A DNA stretch of 59,006 bases from Runella aurantiaca (GTDB lineage: Bacteria > Bacteroidota > Bacteroidia > Cytophagales > Spirosomataceae): positions 1 through 59,006 of the forward strand of contig NZ_QPIW01000041.1 in NCBI RefSeq assembly GCF_003339505.1, given 5' to 3'. Below are positions 43,754-52,280 of the stretch, in pieces (the stretch's first letter is position 1; every line of letters starts with the position of its first letter). The notes below the pieces were generated by a model. The model worked only from the letters and a program-made list of their open reading frames with translations, was not told where the DNA came from and made no database searches. The position numbers were made by a program, and so were the translations under genes.

Positions 43754-44383
43754 CTAATTATGTCTTAAATCCAAATCATCCAACGACGTAAAAGACAGGG
43801 AATACTTTTGCGAATTCAGGATATTGAGCTCAATGAGGCTTTCTTGGATGGTATTTTGAAATACCTCAATGAGCGAAAATATAAGTGGTTTATCAAAGTT
43901 ATGCGTTGAAAATCGGACGTTTCGGGCGCGGTTTATTGTTGACATAAAATGCATTATTTTCCCCGTATTTTGTGCCATCATTTCTTTTAGAAAAAGAATG
44001 GTTAAGGGGTGCTTTAAAAATGTATTGGTCGTGGGTATGCCATCCTTTCCATAAAAACCATTGTTATGCTTTAAGGCAGGAGTTTGTTTTAGGTGTTCGA
44101 TTTCTTCGTTATTGATTAATAACTCAATGGTCAAGTTTTGCTTTTTTATCTCTTTATAAAGCTCGTATGAGGCCGATTCAGGGGCTAAATCTTTGTCAAT
44201 GCAAACCGTGTGGGTGGAAGGAAATTCCTGTTGGATGGTGTTAAGTACTCTTTGTAATAAATCTGGTTTGGTGTCTACCAATACCAAACTGTATCCTTCT
44301 CGTGCCAGAATGCGCGCAAAAGATTCTCCAATTTTACCCGTAGCCCGGGTGATGAGTGCATATATTAACGTGGAGTTATTCAT
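43754..44383 (-). CDS. Degenerate short-chain dehydrogenase-like protein
   Basis: The 209-residue protein resembles an SDR: TRATGKIGESFARILA matches the TGxxxGIG nucleotide loop but with Arg replacing the first Gly, VLVDTKPD follows as strand 2, and LINNEE holds the place of NNAG. The catalytic Tyr-xxx-Lys is missing; the region has FSTHNFDKPL. It is shorter than normal (about 250). So it is probably not an active oxidoreductase. It could be a decayed gene or a binding protein. It is divergent from the GT35-like gene, 517 bp away. Confidence 0.6.
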   Translation of the reverse strand: MNNSTLIYALITRATGKIGESFARILAREGYSLVLVDTKPDLLQRVLNTIQQEFPSTHTVCIDKDLAPESASYELYKEIKKQNLTIELLINNEEIEHLKQTPALKHNNGFYGKDGIPTTNTFLKHPLTILFLKEMMAQNTGKIMHFMSTINRARNVRFSTHNFDKPLIFSLIEVFQNTIQESLIELNILNSQKYSLSFTSLDDLDLRHN

Positions 44384-44562
44384 TTTTAATCCGTTTAAAA
44401 GTTATCAATTGGCCAGAAATCTATTTTTCTAACCAGTCTTTCTCATTGTAAAAGCGGCGTAAAAAATGTTCGATAAATATTGAGGTTTTATGTTTAATAT
44501 GATTTAAGATGGGTTTTCCCATTAGAGATTATTTCCCCACTTAAATTTTTGTACTCACCCAA

Positions 44563-44606
44563 AAAAACCTTAAAAACAGCTAATTAAGGTTGATTTTAAG
44601 GTTTTT
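44563..44606. repeat. Stem-loop with 13-bp perfect arms
   Basis: AAAAACCTTAAAA (44563-44575) is the inverse of TTTTAAGGTTTTT (44594-44606), with an 18-base loop. It looks like a bidirectional terminator but lies between two divergent genes, where none is expected; it could be an operator or a leader structure. Confidence 0.55.
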
Positions 44607-44762
44607 GAATCATCTAAGAGTGGGTAAAATATTCCTCGTTGCGTAATAAAATTCCCACATTAGGCCACTATCCTATGTTGAATTAACCTCTAAAATAATT
44701 TGAACGCTTAGCGTAAAACCCTGTCAAATAAATGATCAATGGGATTTAGTACTCCTCAGAAA

Positions 44763-44802
44763 ACTGATTTTTAGGAGTGAGAAAAGTCAGTTTTTTAAGT
44801 GA
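44763..44802 (-). repeat. Direct repeats with 22-bp period (LytTR-type site)
   Basis: On the minus strand TCACTCCTAAAAATCAG (44764-44780) and TCACTTAAAAAACTGA (44787-44802) are copies whose TCACT starts are 22 bp apart. The same motif appears upstream of the fasciclin gene. The site lies 98-138 bases before the GT35-like gene. Confidence 0.6.
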
Positions 44803-44900
44803 TTAGCTTCATGTGAAGGAGGTTCTTTTTTTAGTACTTTACTTTTCTAAAAAATAGCGTTTGGACACTTTTCCTAGTTTCAAATCTGGGCCAAAATAGC

Positions 44901-46565
44901 ATGAGTACATATTCATTATCAAGTTTCGCCGACGATTTCAGTGGCTTTACGGCCGAGTATTCCAAGCGCGTGGCGTATTTTTCGATGGAATTTGCCATTC
45001 ATCAACCCTTAAAAACGTACTCAGGAGGGTTGGGCTTTTTGGCGGGCTCGCACCTGCGGGGGGCCTATGCGCTTAAGCAAAACCTCATCGGAGTTGGTAT
45101 ACTATGGAAGTACGGCTACTATGATCAAATCAGAAAAGCTGACCAGACCATGGATGTTTTGTTTATGGAGAAACATTATGGTTTTCTCATAAAACTAAAC
45201 GTTACGGTGCAGGTGCTGATTAACAATGCACCCGTGTGGGTGGGGGCGTACTATTTGCCTCCTTCGGTCTTTGGAACTGCGCCCCTTTTTCTGCTGACCA
45301 CGGATTTGCCGCAAAATGATTATTTGGCCCAAACCATTACGCACCGGCTTTATGACCCCAATCCAGAAACCCGAATTGCGGCTTATACAGTACTGGGGAT
45401 TGGGGGGGCAAAGTTGCTGGATGCCCTCAATTTAACCCCTGATGTATATCATTTGAATGAAAGCCACCCCTTGCCGTTGGCTTTTTATTTGTATTCAAAA
45501 TTTAGCAGTGTTGAGGCGGTCAAAGAGCGCGTTGTTTTTACCACGCACACGCCCGAAGAAGCTGGCAATCCGCAATCGGATATTCGTTTGCTTGACCGCA
45601 TGGGCTTTTTTTATTATTTGCCTTTAGACAAAGTAAGAAGTTTGACGGGGGTAGAGGGGGATGCTTTCAACCATGCACTGGGGGCTTTGCGACTGGCTCG
45701 ACTCAGTAATGCCGTCTCAGTGATGCACGAGAAAATAAGTAACACTATGTGGAAACATACGCCTGATATCAGTCCTATTATTCACATTACCAATGCCCAA
45801 AGTCAGGTTTATTGGGCGGATACTTCTTTCATTGAAGCCGCAAAAACGGACAATGATGAATTCTTAAAGCATAAAAAATCTGATTGGAAAAAGGAGTTGT
45901 TTGAAGTGGTAGCCGACCAAACGGGCGAGATGTATGACCCAAACATCCTGACGATTGTTTGGGCAAGACGACTGACAGGGTACAAACGCGCCGATTTATT
46001 GCTCAATGACATGGAGCGTTTCGAGCGTTTGATTTCCAATACCCGCTATCCCATTCAGCTGATTTGGGCGGGTAAGCCTTACCCTTATGATTATGTAGGC
46101 ATTAGCCAATTTGACCGACTTGTGCATTTGTCAAAGCGCTACGTAAACTGCTCTGTTTTGGTAGGCTATGAACTTTCGTTGTCTAAAATGCTAAAAAGAG
46201 GCGGTGATGTGTGGCTGAATACGCCGCGCATCACCCACGAGGCCTCTGGAACCAGCGGCATGACGGCCATTATGAATGGTGCGTTGTTGTGTTCGACAAA
46301 TGATGGCTGGGTACCTGAATTTGCCATGAACGGCCAGAATGCTTTTATATTACCTGAAGCCGATGTAGACACCCCGACCCACGAGCAAGATGATTTTGAT
46401 GCCAAAAATCTGTTTGATTACCTTGAAAACAAGATTTTGCCGCTTTATTACGAAACCCCCGATGCTTGGTGGACTACAGTAAAAGCTGGAATCAATGAAA
46501 TAAGCCCGCGTTTTGATGCGCTTCGGTTGGCGACGGAGTACTACGAACGGCTTTATAAGTCCTAA
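44901..46565 (+). CDS. Alpha-glucan phosphorylase-like GT35 protein without the PLP lysine
   Basis: The 554-residue protein has the short alpha-glucan phosphorylase layout: YFSMEFAIHQPLKTYSGGLG, WKYGYYDQ, VYHLNESHP, FTTHTPEEAGN, TGYKRADLL, LIWAGKPYPYD and DVWLNTPRITHEASGTSG in blocks. The lysine that binds pyridoxal phosphate in phosphorylases (GTSGMK) is replaced: here EASGTSGMTAIMNG. So it either transfers glucose by another route or is not a phosphorylase. The fold makes GT35-like confident, the activity not. The next gene, an FMN-type oxidase, follows at 34 bases. Confidence 0.75.
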   Translation: MSTYSLSSFADDFSGFTAEYSKRVAYFSMEFAIHQPLKTYSGGLGFLAGSHLRGAYALKQNLIGVGILWKYGYYDQIRKADQTMDVLFMEKHYGFLIKLNVTVQVLINNAPVWVGAYYLPPSVFGTAPLFLLTTDLPQNDYLAQTITHRLYDPNPETRIAAYTVLGIGGAKLLDALNLTPDVYHLNESHPLPLAFYLYSKFSSVEAVKERVVFTTHTPEEAGNPQSDIRLLDRMGFFYYLPLDKVRSLTGVEGDAFNHALGALRLARLSNAVSVMHEKISNTMWKHTPDISPIIHITNAQSQVYWADTSFIEAAKTDNDEFLKHKKSDWKKELFEVVADQTGEMYDPNILTIVWARRLTGYKRADLLLNDMERFERLISNTRYPIQLIWAGKPYPYDYVGISQFDRLVHLSKRYVNCSVLVGYELSLSKMLKRGGDVWLNTPRITHEASGTSGMTAIMNGALLCSTNDGWVPEFAMNGQNAFILPEADVDTPTHEQDDFDAKNLFDYLENKILPLYYETPDAWWTTVKAGINEISPRFDALRLATEYYERLYKS

Positions 46566-46598
46566 TTTGATACAACCTATTACTAAAAACCATCTACC

Positions 46599-47039
46599 AT
46601 GCTGACTGAACTTTCAACGGAAATTATAGACCACATGCTGCACAATCAATATTTCGGGCGAATTGGGTGCTCGGCTGAAAATAGGATTTTGATTGAACCA
46701 GTCATGTTTTTTTACGATGGGCTCTACATTTACGGAATTACGCGGGCAGGAACCAAAATTGATATGGTAAGAAAAAACCCAAATGTAGCTTTCGAAATTG
46801 ATGAAATGGTCAACCCGGGCGTTTGGCATAGCGTGTTGATTGAAGGAGAGTTTGAGGAATTACAAGGTGAGGTCCGCGACTCCGCCCTTTATTTGCTCAA
46901 AAACCGAAAAGTGCCCGTGTTTGCCAATGAAAAACCTGGAACTTTAACTCAAAATCCAACGGAAGCCGAGAAAACGGTGCATCCTATCGTGTACCGAATT
47001 CATATTAAATCCAAAGCAGGCCGTAGTCTCAGACTTTAG
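46599..47039 (+). CDS. Pyridoxamine 5'-phosphate oxidase-like FMN-binding protein
   Basis: The 146-residue protein has the split-barrel flavin fold of the Pyridox_ox_2 group: GRIGCSAENRILIEPVMFFYDG near the start in two blocks, GTKIDMVRKNPNVAFEIDEM, and EGEFEELQG. Such small flavoproteins reduce diverse substrates; PNP oxidase itself is larger. It pairs with the GT35-like gene. Its last four bases overlap the convergent thioredoxin-like gene. Confidence 0.75.
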   Translation: MLTELSTEIIDHMLHNQYFGRIGCSAENRILIEPVMFFYDGLYIYGITRAGTKIDMVRKNPNVAFEIDEMVNPGVWHSVLIEGEFEELQGEVRDSALYLLKNRKVPVFANEKPGTLTQNPTEAEKTVHPIVYRIHIKSKAGRSLRL

Positions 47040-47356
47040 TCGGTCAACTGATTTTTGACCGCTTTGATAATAGTTGAGGCATCCGTCATGCCAATTTGAC
47101 GCCAAACTTCAACGCCCCGCTGCACTAGTACAAAGGTGGGGGTTTTGAAGATGTCAAAACTCTTAACAATCCCAGGATAGGTCATTTCATCAATTTTAAA
47201 GACATGAACAGTCGTACCGAGCAGATTTTGCAGCAAATCGGCTAACGAATGAAGCGAAGCAATTAAGGTGTTTTCTCCCGGGGCTGAAGGTATGAAAATA
47301 AGTAAATCAGCGGACTGCGAGGGAATCTGAATCGGATGCGAAACCGTGAACTCCAT
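47036..47356 (-). CDS. Thioredoxin-fold protein lacking the CxxC pair
   Basis: The 106-residue protein has the beta-alpha-beta pattern of thioredoxin: LLIFIPSAPGEN at the active-site position, VHVFKIDEMTYPGIVKSFDI, and FKTPTFVLVQRG with the cis-Pro. The WCGPC-type site is replaced by SAPGEN, so it cannot do dithiol exchange. It probably binds a partner or is degenerate. Its stop overlaps the preceding gene's stop by four bases, so transcripts collide at the 3' ends. Confidence 0.6.
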   Translation of the reverse strand: MEFTVSHPIQIPSQSADLLIFIPSAPGENTLIASLHSLADLLQNLLGTTVHVFKIDEMTYPGIVKSFDIFKTPTFVLVQRGVEVWRQIGMTDASTIIKAVKNQLTD

Positions 47357-47531
47357 GCCTGCTTATTTTTAAAATAAAAACGAATCATTAACTTGGGCAA
47401 AGGTAATGATTTCTCGCCCCCCGAAATTGATTTTCGTCAACTCTGCCCCTGTGTTTTACCCGCAGCCTCTTCGTTATAGTATCATTTTTAAACAGGAATT
47501 TCTGAAAAATACCACTTGAAAACCGAGTAAT

Positions 47532-49124
47532 ATGCTTTTTAATGACTTATCGAATTTACTGTTTGAACAGGAAAATGATTTCTTAGGAATTTATGATTTA
47601 CAGCGATTTCATTTTCTCCGTATTAATCAGTCAGGAATTAGATTAATGGGTTTTTCGAGCAATCAAAAATTTTCAGACTTTAGGGACCCTTGGTTTCGTG
47701 CGACGCATGATGAAGATACAGAGATTACTACAAAAATAGCAAAGCTCTTGGAGTCGGAGCATCATTATGAAGAAGTTGAAGTAAAGTGCCTTTCGGGGCA
47801 GGTATTTCGAGGAGGTATTACAATTACCCTTATCCGAGGTACAAGTACTGCCTTGGTTCGTATTGTCAATCTGAATCGGTTGTATGAAGCTGAATTTGCT
47901 CTTTTGCAATCCATTCGTCAATACGAAACCATCGTTTCGAATGCGACCATTGGAATCATCGTTTGTAATGAAAATGGACAGATTATTTCGGCCAATAAAA
48001 TGGCGGAAAAGCTGTTCAGCTATTCGGAGGTTGAATTTACGACAATGGACATTGAGCAATTGATACCCGCCGACCGCATTGATGTTCACCGGCAACACCG
48101 CAAAAATTTTAACGTCAACCCCCAAACGCGGGAAATGGGTAACGGGTATGACCTGAGAGCCGTCAATAAAGAGGGCGTTGACTTTCCTGTCGAAGTAAGT
48201 CTTAGTTACTTTCGCCTGAATGATGAACTTTATGCCATCGCTTTTATCAACAACATTGTCTTTAAGAAAGAAGCCAAGCTGCAACTGAAGGCCCAACATG
48301 AACTGATTAATCAACTTAACGTTGAGCTGGAACAAAAGGTGGCCAATCGAACCCACGCCCTCATTAACACGCTCCGACAACTTGAAAAATCCAAAGAAGA
48401 ACTCGCAAAAGCCTTGGAAAGAGAACGTGAGTTGGGCGCATTAAAATCGCGTTTTGTTTCATTGGCTTCTCATGAGTTCAGAACACCACTTACGGCGATT
48501 TTAACCTCCACCACATTGGTTGAAAAGTACGTGGATGGAGCCCAGCAGGATAAAATCCACAAACATTTGGGGCGAATTCGTGCGTCGGTAAACCACCTCA
48601 ACGAAATCCTAGAAGAGTTTTTGTCATTGGGCAGGTTAGAAGAAGGAAAAGTTGAAATTCATACCAACCGCGTGAATTTGGCCCAACTGGTGGAGGAAAT
48701 TCTGGAGGTGATGCAAGGGATATTGAAGCCAGGACAAACGATTCAGACCTTTTTTTCTTCCGCCGATGTCATCATTATTGATGTTACGTTGTTGCGTAAT
48801 ATCATCCTGAATCTTCTGACAAATGCCGTAAAATACTCCGATGCTGAATCGAGCATCACAGTGGAGGGAACTTGTAAAGACGGTCTGTTGACGCTCATCG
48901 TGCAGGACAGCGGTATTGGCATTTCGGAAGAAGACCAAAAACATTTGTTTGAACGTTTCTTTAGGGCTAAAAACGCCGCCAATATTTCGGGTACGGGGCT
49001 GGGGTTACATATTGTAAATCAATACGTTAATCTTTTGGGGGGACATATTACACTGGCGAGTGTCTTGAATCAAGGAACGACCGTTACCATAACTTTACCC
49101 TATGAAAACAATTTTATTGATTGA
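47532..49124 (+). CDS. Cytoplasmic PAS-domain sensor histidine kinase
   Basis: The 530-residue kinase has no membrane segment. An N-terminal PAS-like region (1-110) precedes a clear PAS domain (about 130-240, ATIGIIVCNENGQIISANK, FPVEVSLSYF). A coiled coil follows (255-300), then the dimerisation helix with H in SLASHEFRTPLTAIL (about 317) and an ATP-binding domain (NLLTNAVKYS, QDSGIGISEED, GTGLGLHIV). The REC-Crp gene overlaps its end by 23 bases. No haem- or FAD-binding motif is obvious, so the signal is unknown; redox or oxygen is plausible for a PAS kinase beside sulfur genes. Confidence 0.9.
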   Translation: MLFNDLSNLLFEQENDFLGIYDLQRFHFLRINQSGIRLMGFSSNQKFSDFRDPWFRATHDEDTEITTKIAKLLESEHHYEEVEVKCLSGQVFRGGITITLIRGTSTALVRIVNLNRLYEAEFALLQSIRQYETIVSNATIGIIVCNENGQIISANKMAEKLFSYSEVEFTTMDIEQLIPADRIDVHRQHRKNFNVNPQTREMGNGYDLRAVNKEGVDFPVEVSLSYFRLNDELYAIAFINNIVFKKEAKLQLKAQHELINQLNVELEQKVANRTHALINTLRQLEKSKEELAKALERERELGALKSRFVSLASHEFRTPLTAILTSTTLVEKYVDGAQQDKIHKHLGRIRASVNHLNEILEEFLSLGRLEEGKVEIHTNRVNLAQLVEEILEVMQGILKPGQTIQTFFSSADVIIIDVTLLRNIILNLLTNAVKYSDAESSITVEGTCKDGLLTLIVQDSGIGISEEDQKHLFERFFRAKNAANISGTGLGLHIVNQYVNLLGGHITLASVLNQGTTVTITLPYENNFID

Positions 49125-50163
49125 AGACAACGAAATCATTCGTGAAAACACCGCCGATATTCTTGAATTAGCTGGTTATGAGGTTCATGTGGCCGAGAAT
49201 GGAAAAATTGGGGTTGAGAAAGCCCTTGCCGTTAAGCCCGATTTGGTGATTTGTGATATTATGATGCCTGTATTGGATGGATATGGCGTGTTGCAAATTT
49301 TTAACAAAAATCCTCAACTTACTGGAACCCCTTTTATCTTTTTGACGGCCAAAACTGAACGCACTGATTTGCGCAAAGGCATGGATTTGGGGGCGGATGA
49401 TTATTTGATGAAGCCCTTTGATGAAAGTGATTTGCTGAGGTCTATTGAGGTCCGTTTAAACAGGATTTTACATCTCACACCACCCGCTGATTTCGTACCA
49501 GCTCCCCGAGTACAGGAGGATAGTCTGAACCGTTTTTTACAGGAAACTTATCATGAAGGCAAATTTCAAAGCTTCACAACCGACAGAAAGCCGCACGTTA
49601 TCCCCAAAAAGCAATACGTTTATTTGGAGGGCGATGAGCCTATTCGATTGTTTTATCTCAAATCAGGGCAAGTTAAAACCGTTCGTACCAATGGTGACGG
49701 CAAAGAGTTTATTACGGGGCTTTATCAGCCGGGCGATTTCTTTGGGTATCTTTCCTTATTTATGCACACCGATTATACCGATTCGGCCGTGACCATTGTT
49801 GACTCAGAATTAATCTATATTCCTAAAGCCGATTTCTTAAAAGTGATTTCTGATGATTTGGAGGTAAGCCTAAAATTTATCAAGTTGATGTCTAGCCGTG
49901 TAAATGACCACGAAAAAAAACTGCTCGGTATGGCTTACAATTCTTTGCGCCGCCGCGTGGCCGATACGTTGCTGGTTTTACAGGCCCAACAACCCGAAAG
50001 CGCAATTCAGCTTTCCCGCGAAAATCTGGCCGCGATGATTGGCACGACGTCTGAATCGCTGATTCGAACGCTCAGTGAATTCAAGCATGATGGCTTTATT
50101 GAAGTCACCCCTCAGGGTTTTCGGGTGGTGCAACCAGATAAACTGCGCATTAACGTTCGGTAA
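49102..50163 (+). CDS. Response regulator fused to a Crp/Fnr-type DNA-binding protein
   Basis: The 353-residue protein has an N-terminal receiver (1-120; acceptor D52 in VICDIMMP, lysine in YLMKPFD), a cyclic-nucleotide-binding-like beta barrel (about 150-260, VYLEGDEPIRLFYLKSGQVK, YQPGDFFGYLSLF), and a Crp-type winged helix (about 290-345; ENLAAMIGTTSESLIRTLSEF as recognition region). No FNR-type cysteine cluster is visible. The fused layout lets a kinase switch a Crp-like activator. It overlaps the PAS kinase gene, lies 5.5 kb from the island, and is the best candidate for binding the six palindromes (inference). Confidence 0.88.
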   Translation: MKTILLIEDNEIIRENTADILELAGYEVHVAENGKIGVEKALAVKPDLVICDIMMPVLDGYGVLQIFNKNPQLTGTPFIFLTAKTERTDLRKGMDLGADDYLMKPFDESDLLRSIEVRLNRILHLTPPADFVPAPRVQEDSLNRFLQETYHEGKFQSFTTDRKPHVIPKKQYVYLEGDEPIRLFYLKSGQVKTVRTNGDGKEFITGLYQPGDFFGYLSLFMHTDYTDSAVTIVDSELIYIPKADFLKVISDDLEVSLKFIKLMSSRVNDHEKKLLGMAYNSLRRRVADTLLVLQAQQPESAIQLSRENLAAMIGTTSESLIRTLSEFKHDGFIEVTPQGFRVVQPDKLRINVR

Positions 50164-50280
50164 CGTATTTTTAGCCATTCCTGACTATCAAGTATTACAG
50201 GTCCTTCAATTCAAGTGAGTTTTCATTTATTTTACTGGCATTTTTTAACACTTCAATCATTCCTCTCTTTACTGTTGCGG

Positions 50281-50288
50281 TAATTTTG
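50281..50288 (+). promoter_or_regulatory. Candidate -7 element for the second LytTR gene
   Basis: TAATTTTG matches TAnnTTTG, 20 bases before the start codon. No -33 element is recognised. Confidence 0.4.
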
Positions 50289-50307
50289 TGTCATTTTACA
50301 TTCTCAA

Positions 50308-51084
50308 ATGAACAAATCCATGAACGTGCTTATCGTTGAAGATGAACCCTTAGCAGTACAAAAATTATCAAAATTGCTGCTTGAAGTTGCTCCTGAACTC
50401 CGAATTTCTGGTATAACAGACGGTATTGAAAGCACCGTTGAATGGCTCGAAGCCAACCCAAATCCTGATTTGATTTTAATGGATATTGAACTGTGCGATG
50501 GGCAAAGTTTTGAGATTTTTAACCAAATGGAGGTAAAAAGCCCGGTTATTTTTACAACATCTTACGATGAATATGCCATTCAGGCTTTTCGGGTAAACAG
50601 CGTCGATTATCTACTTAAGCCCATAAAGAAAGAAGAACTCGAAAGGGCGTTGCGAAAATATGAGCAGATAAACAGTGCTCAGACACAGACGATTGATATA
50701 TCTAAATTGGTTTCGGAGTTGCAGCGTCATAACCAACTCCGTGAGTATCGCTCCCGTTTTTTGGTGAAACTCGGACAACGCCTGATTCCAGTTGAAATCA
50801 TGGATATTGCTTATTTTTACACAGATGAAGGGATTACTTTTTTAATGACCCGCGACCGGGTTAAACATGTGATTGATTACAGCCTTGATGAACTCGAACA
50901 ACAACTTGACCCTAAATACTATTTTAGAATCAATCGTCAGTATATTCTGGGAATAAAATCAGTGGATCAGATTCATAATTATTTTAATGGAAAACTAAAA
51001 CTGGACCTAAAACCTTCCGTCGAGAAAGAAGTTACGGTAAGCCGTGAACGTGTCGGTGATTTTAAAGAATGGATGGGCAAATAG
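50308..51084 (+). CDS. LytTR-family response regulator (second pair)
   Basis: The 258-residue paralogue of the regulator at 2210 has a receiver with acceptor D59 in LILMDIELCDG, lysine in YLLKPIK, and a LytTR domain (FFRINRQYILG-type, with YYFRINRQYILG near 205). An in-frame ATG at 50320 is an alternative start. Gene order is regulator then kinase, opposite to the first pair. It is a candidate binder of the 22-bp direct repeats. Confidence 0.9.
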   Translation: MNKSMNVLIVEDEPLAVQKLSKLLLEVAPELRISGITDGIESTVEWLEANPNPDLILMDIELCDGQSFEIFNQMEVKSPVIFTTSYDEYAIQAFRVNSVDYLLKPIKKEELERALRKYEQINSAQTQTIDISKLVSELQRHNQLREYRSRFLVKLGQRLIPVEIMDIAYFYTDEGITFLMTRDRVKHVIDYSLDELEQQLDPKYYFRINRQYILGIKSVDQIHNYFNGKLKLDLKPSVEKEVTVSRERVGDFKEWMGK

Positions 51085-51104
51085 GGGATTCGTATCGGAA
51101 ATTG

Positions 51105-52154
51105 ATGAAAAAATTAAACGATAAATGGACCCGTTTGGCGGGTGTTCCGCTTATTGCTCTTTTTGGGCAGTGGGTCATGTACGGTTACACCAATGTTCCT
51201 TATCCAAAGGACTGGAAAATCCCTTTTTTCTTTGTTTTGGGGGCGGTTTTTGTGTGGGAAGTAAACCGCATCGGTATTATTTATTCCCGCCGAAAATTCC
51301 CAGAACTCATTCATACCCGGCAACGTATTTTGTATCAAGCCGTTTGGTTTACCATTGGCTCTTTTGCGATTAGGGTGGTACAAACATATTTTTATCAACT
51401 TTTTGCCGTCTGGGATTATGTAGATTATACCCATTTTAAGCCCTATTTTTTCAATGCTTTGGTGTCATTGGTCGGCACGATTCAGATTGCTACGGTCTTT
51501 GAGGGCTTTTATTTGTATCGTTTATGGCGGGTTTCCTACAAAGAAGCACAGGAATTAAAAAAGGCCAATTTACAGAGTCAACTTGATTCATTGAAGGCCC
51601 AGATTAACCCACATTTTTTGTTTAACAGTTTAAATTCTATTTCGTCTCTGGTGCATTCGAGTCCCGAAAAAGCGAGTGACTTTATTGACGAACTTTCGTC
51701 GGTTTATCGCTATTTACTGCGGGAAAACAACCGTGAATTGTGTGCCTTGGAGGAGGAAATAGCGTTTATAAAAGCGTATTTTAACCTTCTCAAAACCCGT
51801 CATGGAAAAGGGATTGAACTCAGTATTGATATTCCAAAACAGTATTTGTACTTTCTCATTCCACCCTTGACGCTTCAATTATTGTTTGAAAATGCCGTAA
51901 AACACAATATTGTTTCTGCTTCCAAACCGCTGCATATTCGGATTTATGCGGCTGATAATACTTTGTGTGTTGAGAATAACCTTCAAAAAAAACGTCTGGC
52001 CGTGGCTTCTAACAAAATCGGTCTCAATAATATCATGGCGAAGTATCAACTTCTGAATCAGCCCGCCGTTTCGGTGTTTCAGGAAGAAACTAGGTTTCAG
52101 GTAATACTTCCGCTTATTGAACCCAATTTTACGTATGAGCTTGTTCATTGTTAA
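51105..52154 (+). CDS. LytS-type sensor histidine kinase (second pair)
   Basis: The 349-residue product from ATG 51105 is preferred; an ATG at 51069 overlaps the regulator's stop and adds 12 residues. Four hydrophobic segments (about 8-130) precede QINPHFLFNSLNS with the phospho-acceptor His and the ATP domain (LLFENAVKHNIV). It is closely related to the 1118 kinase and the two may have arisen by duplication or separate acquisition. It ends 126 bp before the convergent recombinase gene, a gap with no clear terminator. Confidence 0.88.
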   Translation: MKKLNDKWTRLAGVPLIALFGQWVMYGYTNVPYPKDWKIPFFFVLGAVFVWEVNRIGIIYSRRKFPELIHTRQRILYQAVWFTIGSFAIRVVQTYFYQLFAVWDYVDYTHFKPYFFNALVSLVGTIQIATVFEGFYLYRLWRVSYKEAQELKKANLQSQLDSLKAQINPHFLFNSLNSISSLVHSSPEKASDFIDELSSVYRYLLRENNRELCALEEEIAFIKAYFNLLKTRHGKGIELSIDIPKQYLYFLIPPLTLQLLFENAVKHNIVSASKPLHIRIYAADNTLCVENNLQKKRLAVASNKIGLNNIMAKYQLLNQPAVSVFQEETRFQVILPLIEPNFTYELVHC

Positions 52155-52280
52155 TTGTATGTAAACTGACATTTATTGGTTTTATAACGTTTTTATTCCG
52201 TTTTTATATTAAAAAATACCAACAAATTAATTCCTTTAATAGAGATAAAACCGTTTACAGCATGGGATGATTAAATATAC

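Larger units (their letters stand above)
44384..44900. other. 517-bp intergenic region between divergent genes
   Basis: No gene is seen. It holds a 13-bp perfect inverted repeat (44563-44606) and, nearer the GT35-like gene, direct repeats with the shared TCACTCCTAAAA motif (44763-44802). Neither a TAnnTTTG element nor a regulon palindrome was found in front of the GT35-like gene. Confidence 0.7.

Noticed and set aside
44777-44790. GTGAGAAAAGTCAG, close to the sulfur regulon palindrome
   Set aside because: One arm is wrong and there is no TAnnTTTG element at 22 bp in either direction. The sequence is better explained by the TCACTCCTAAAA repeats.
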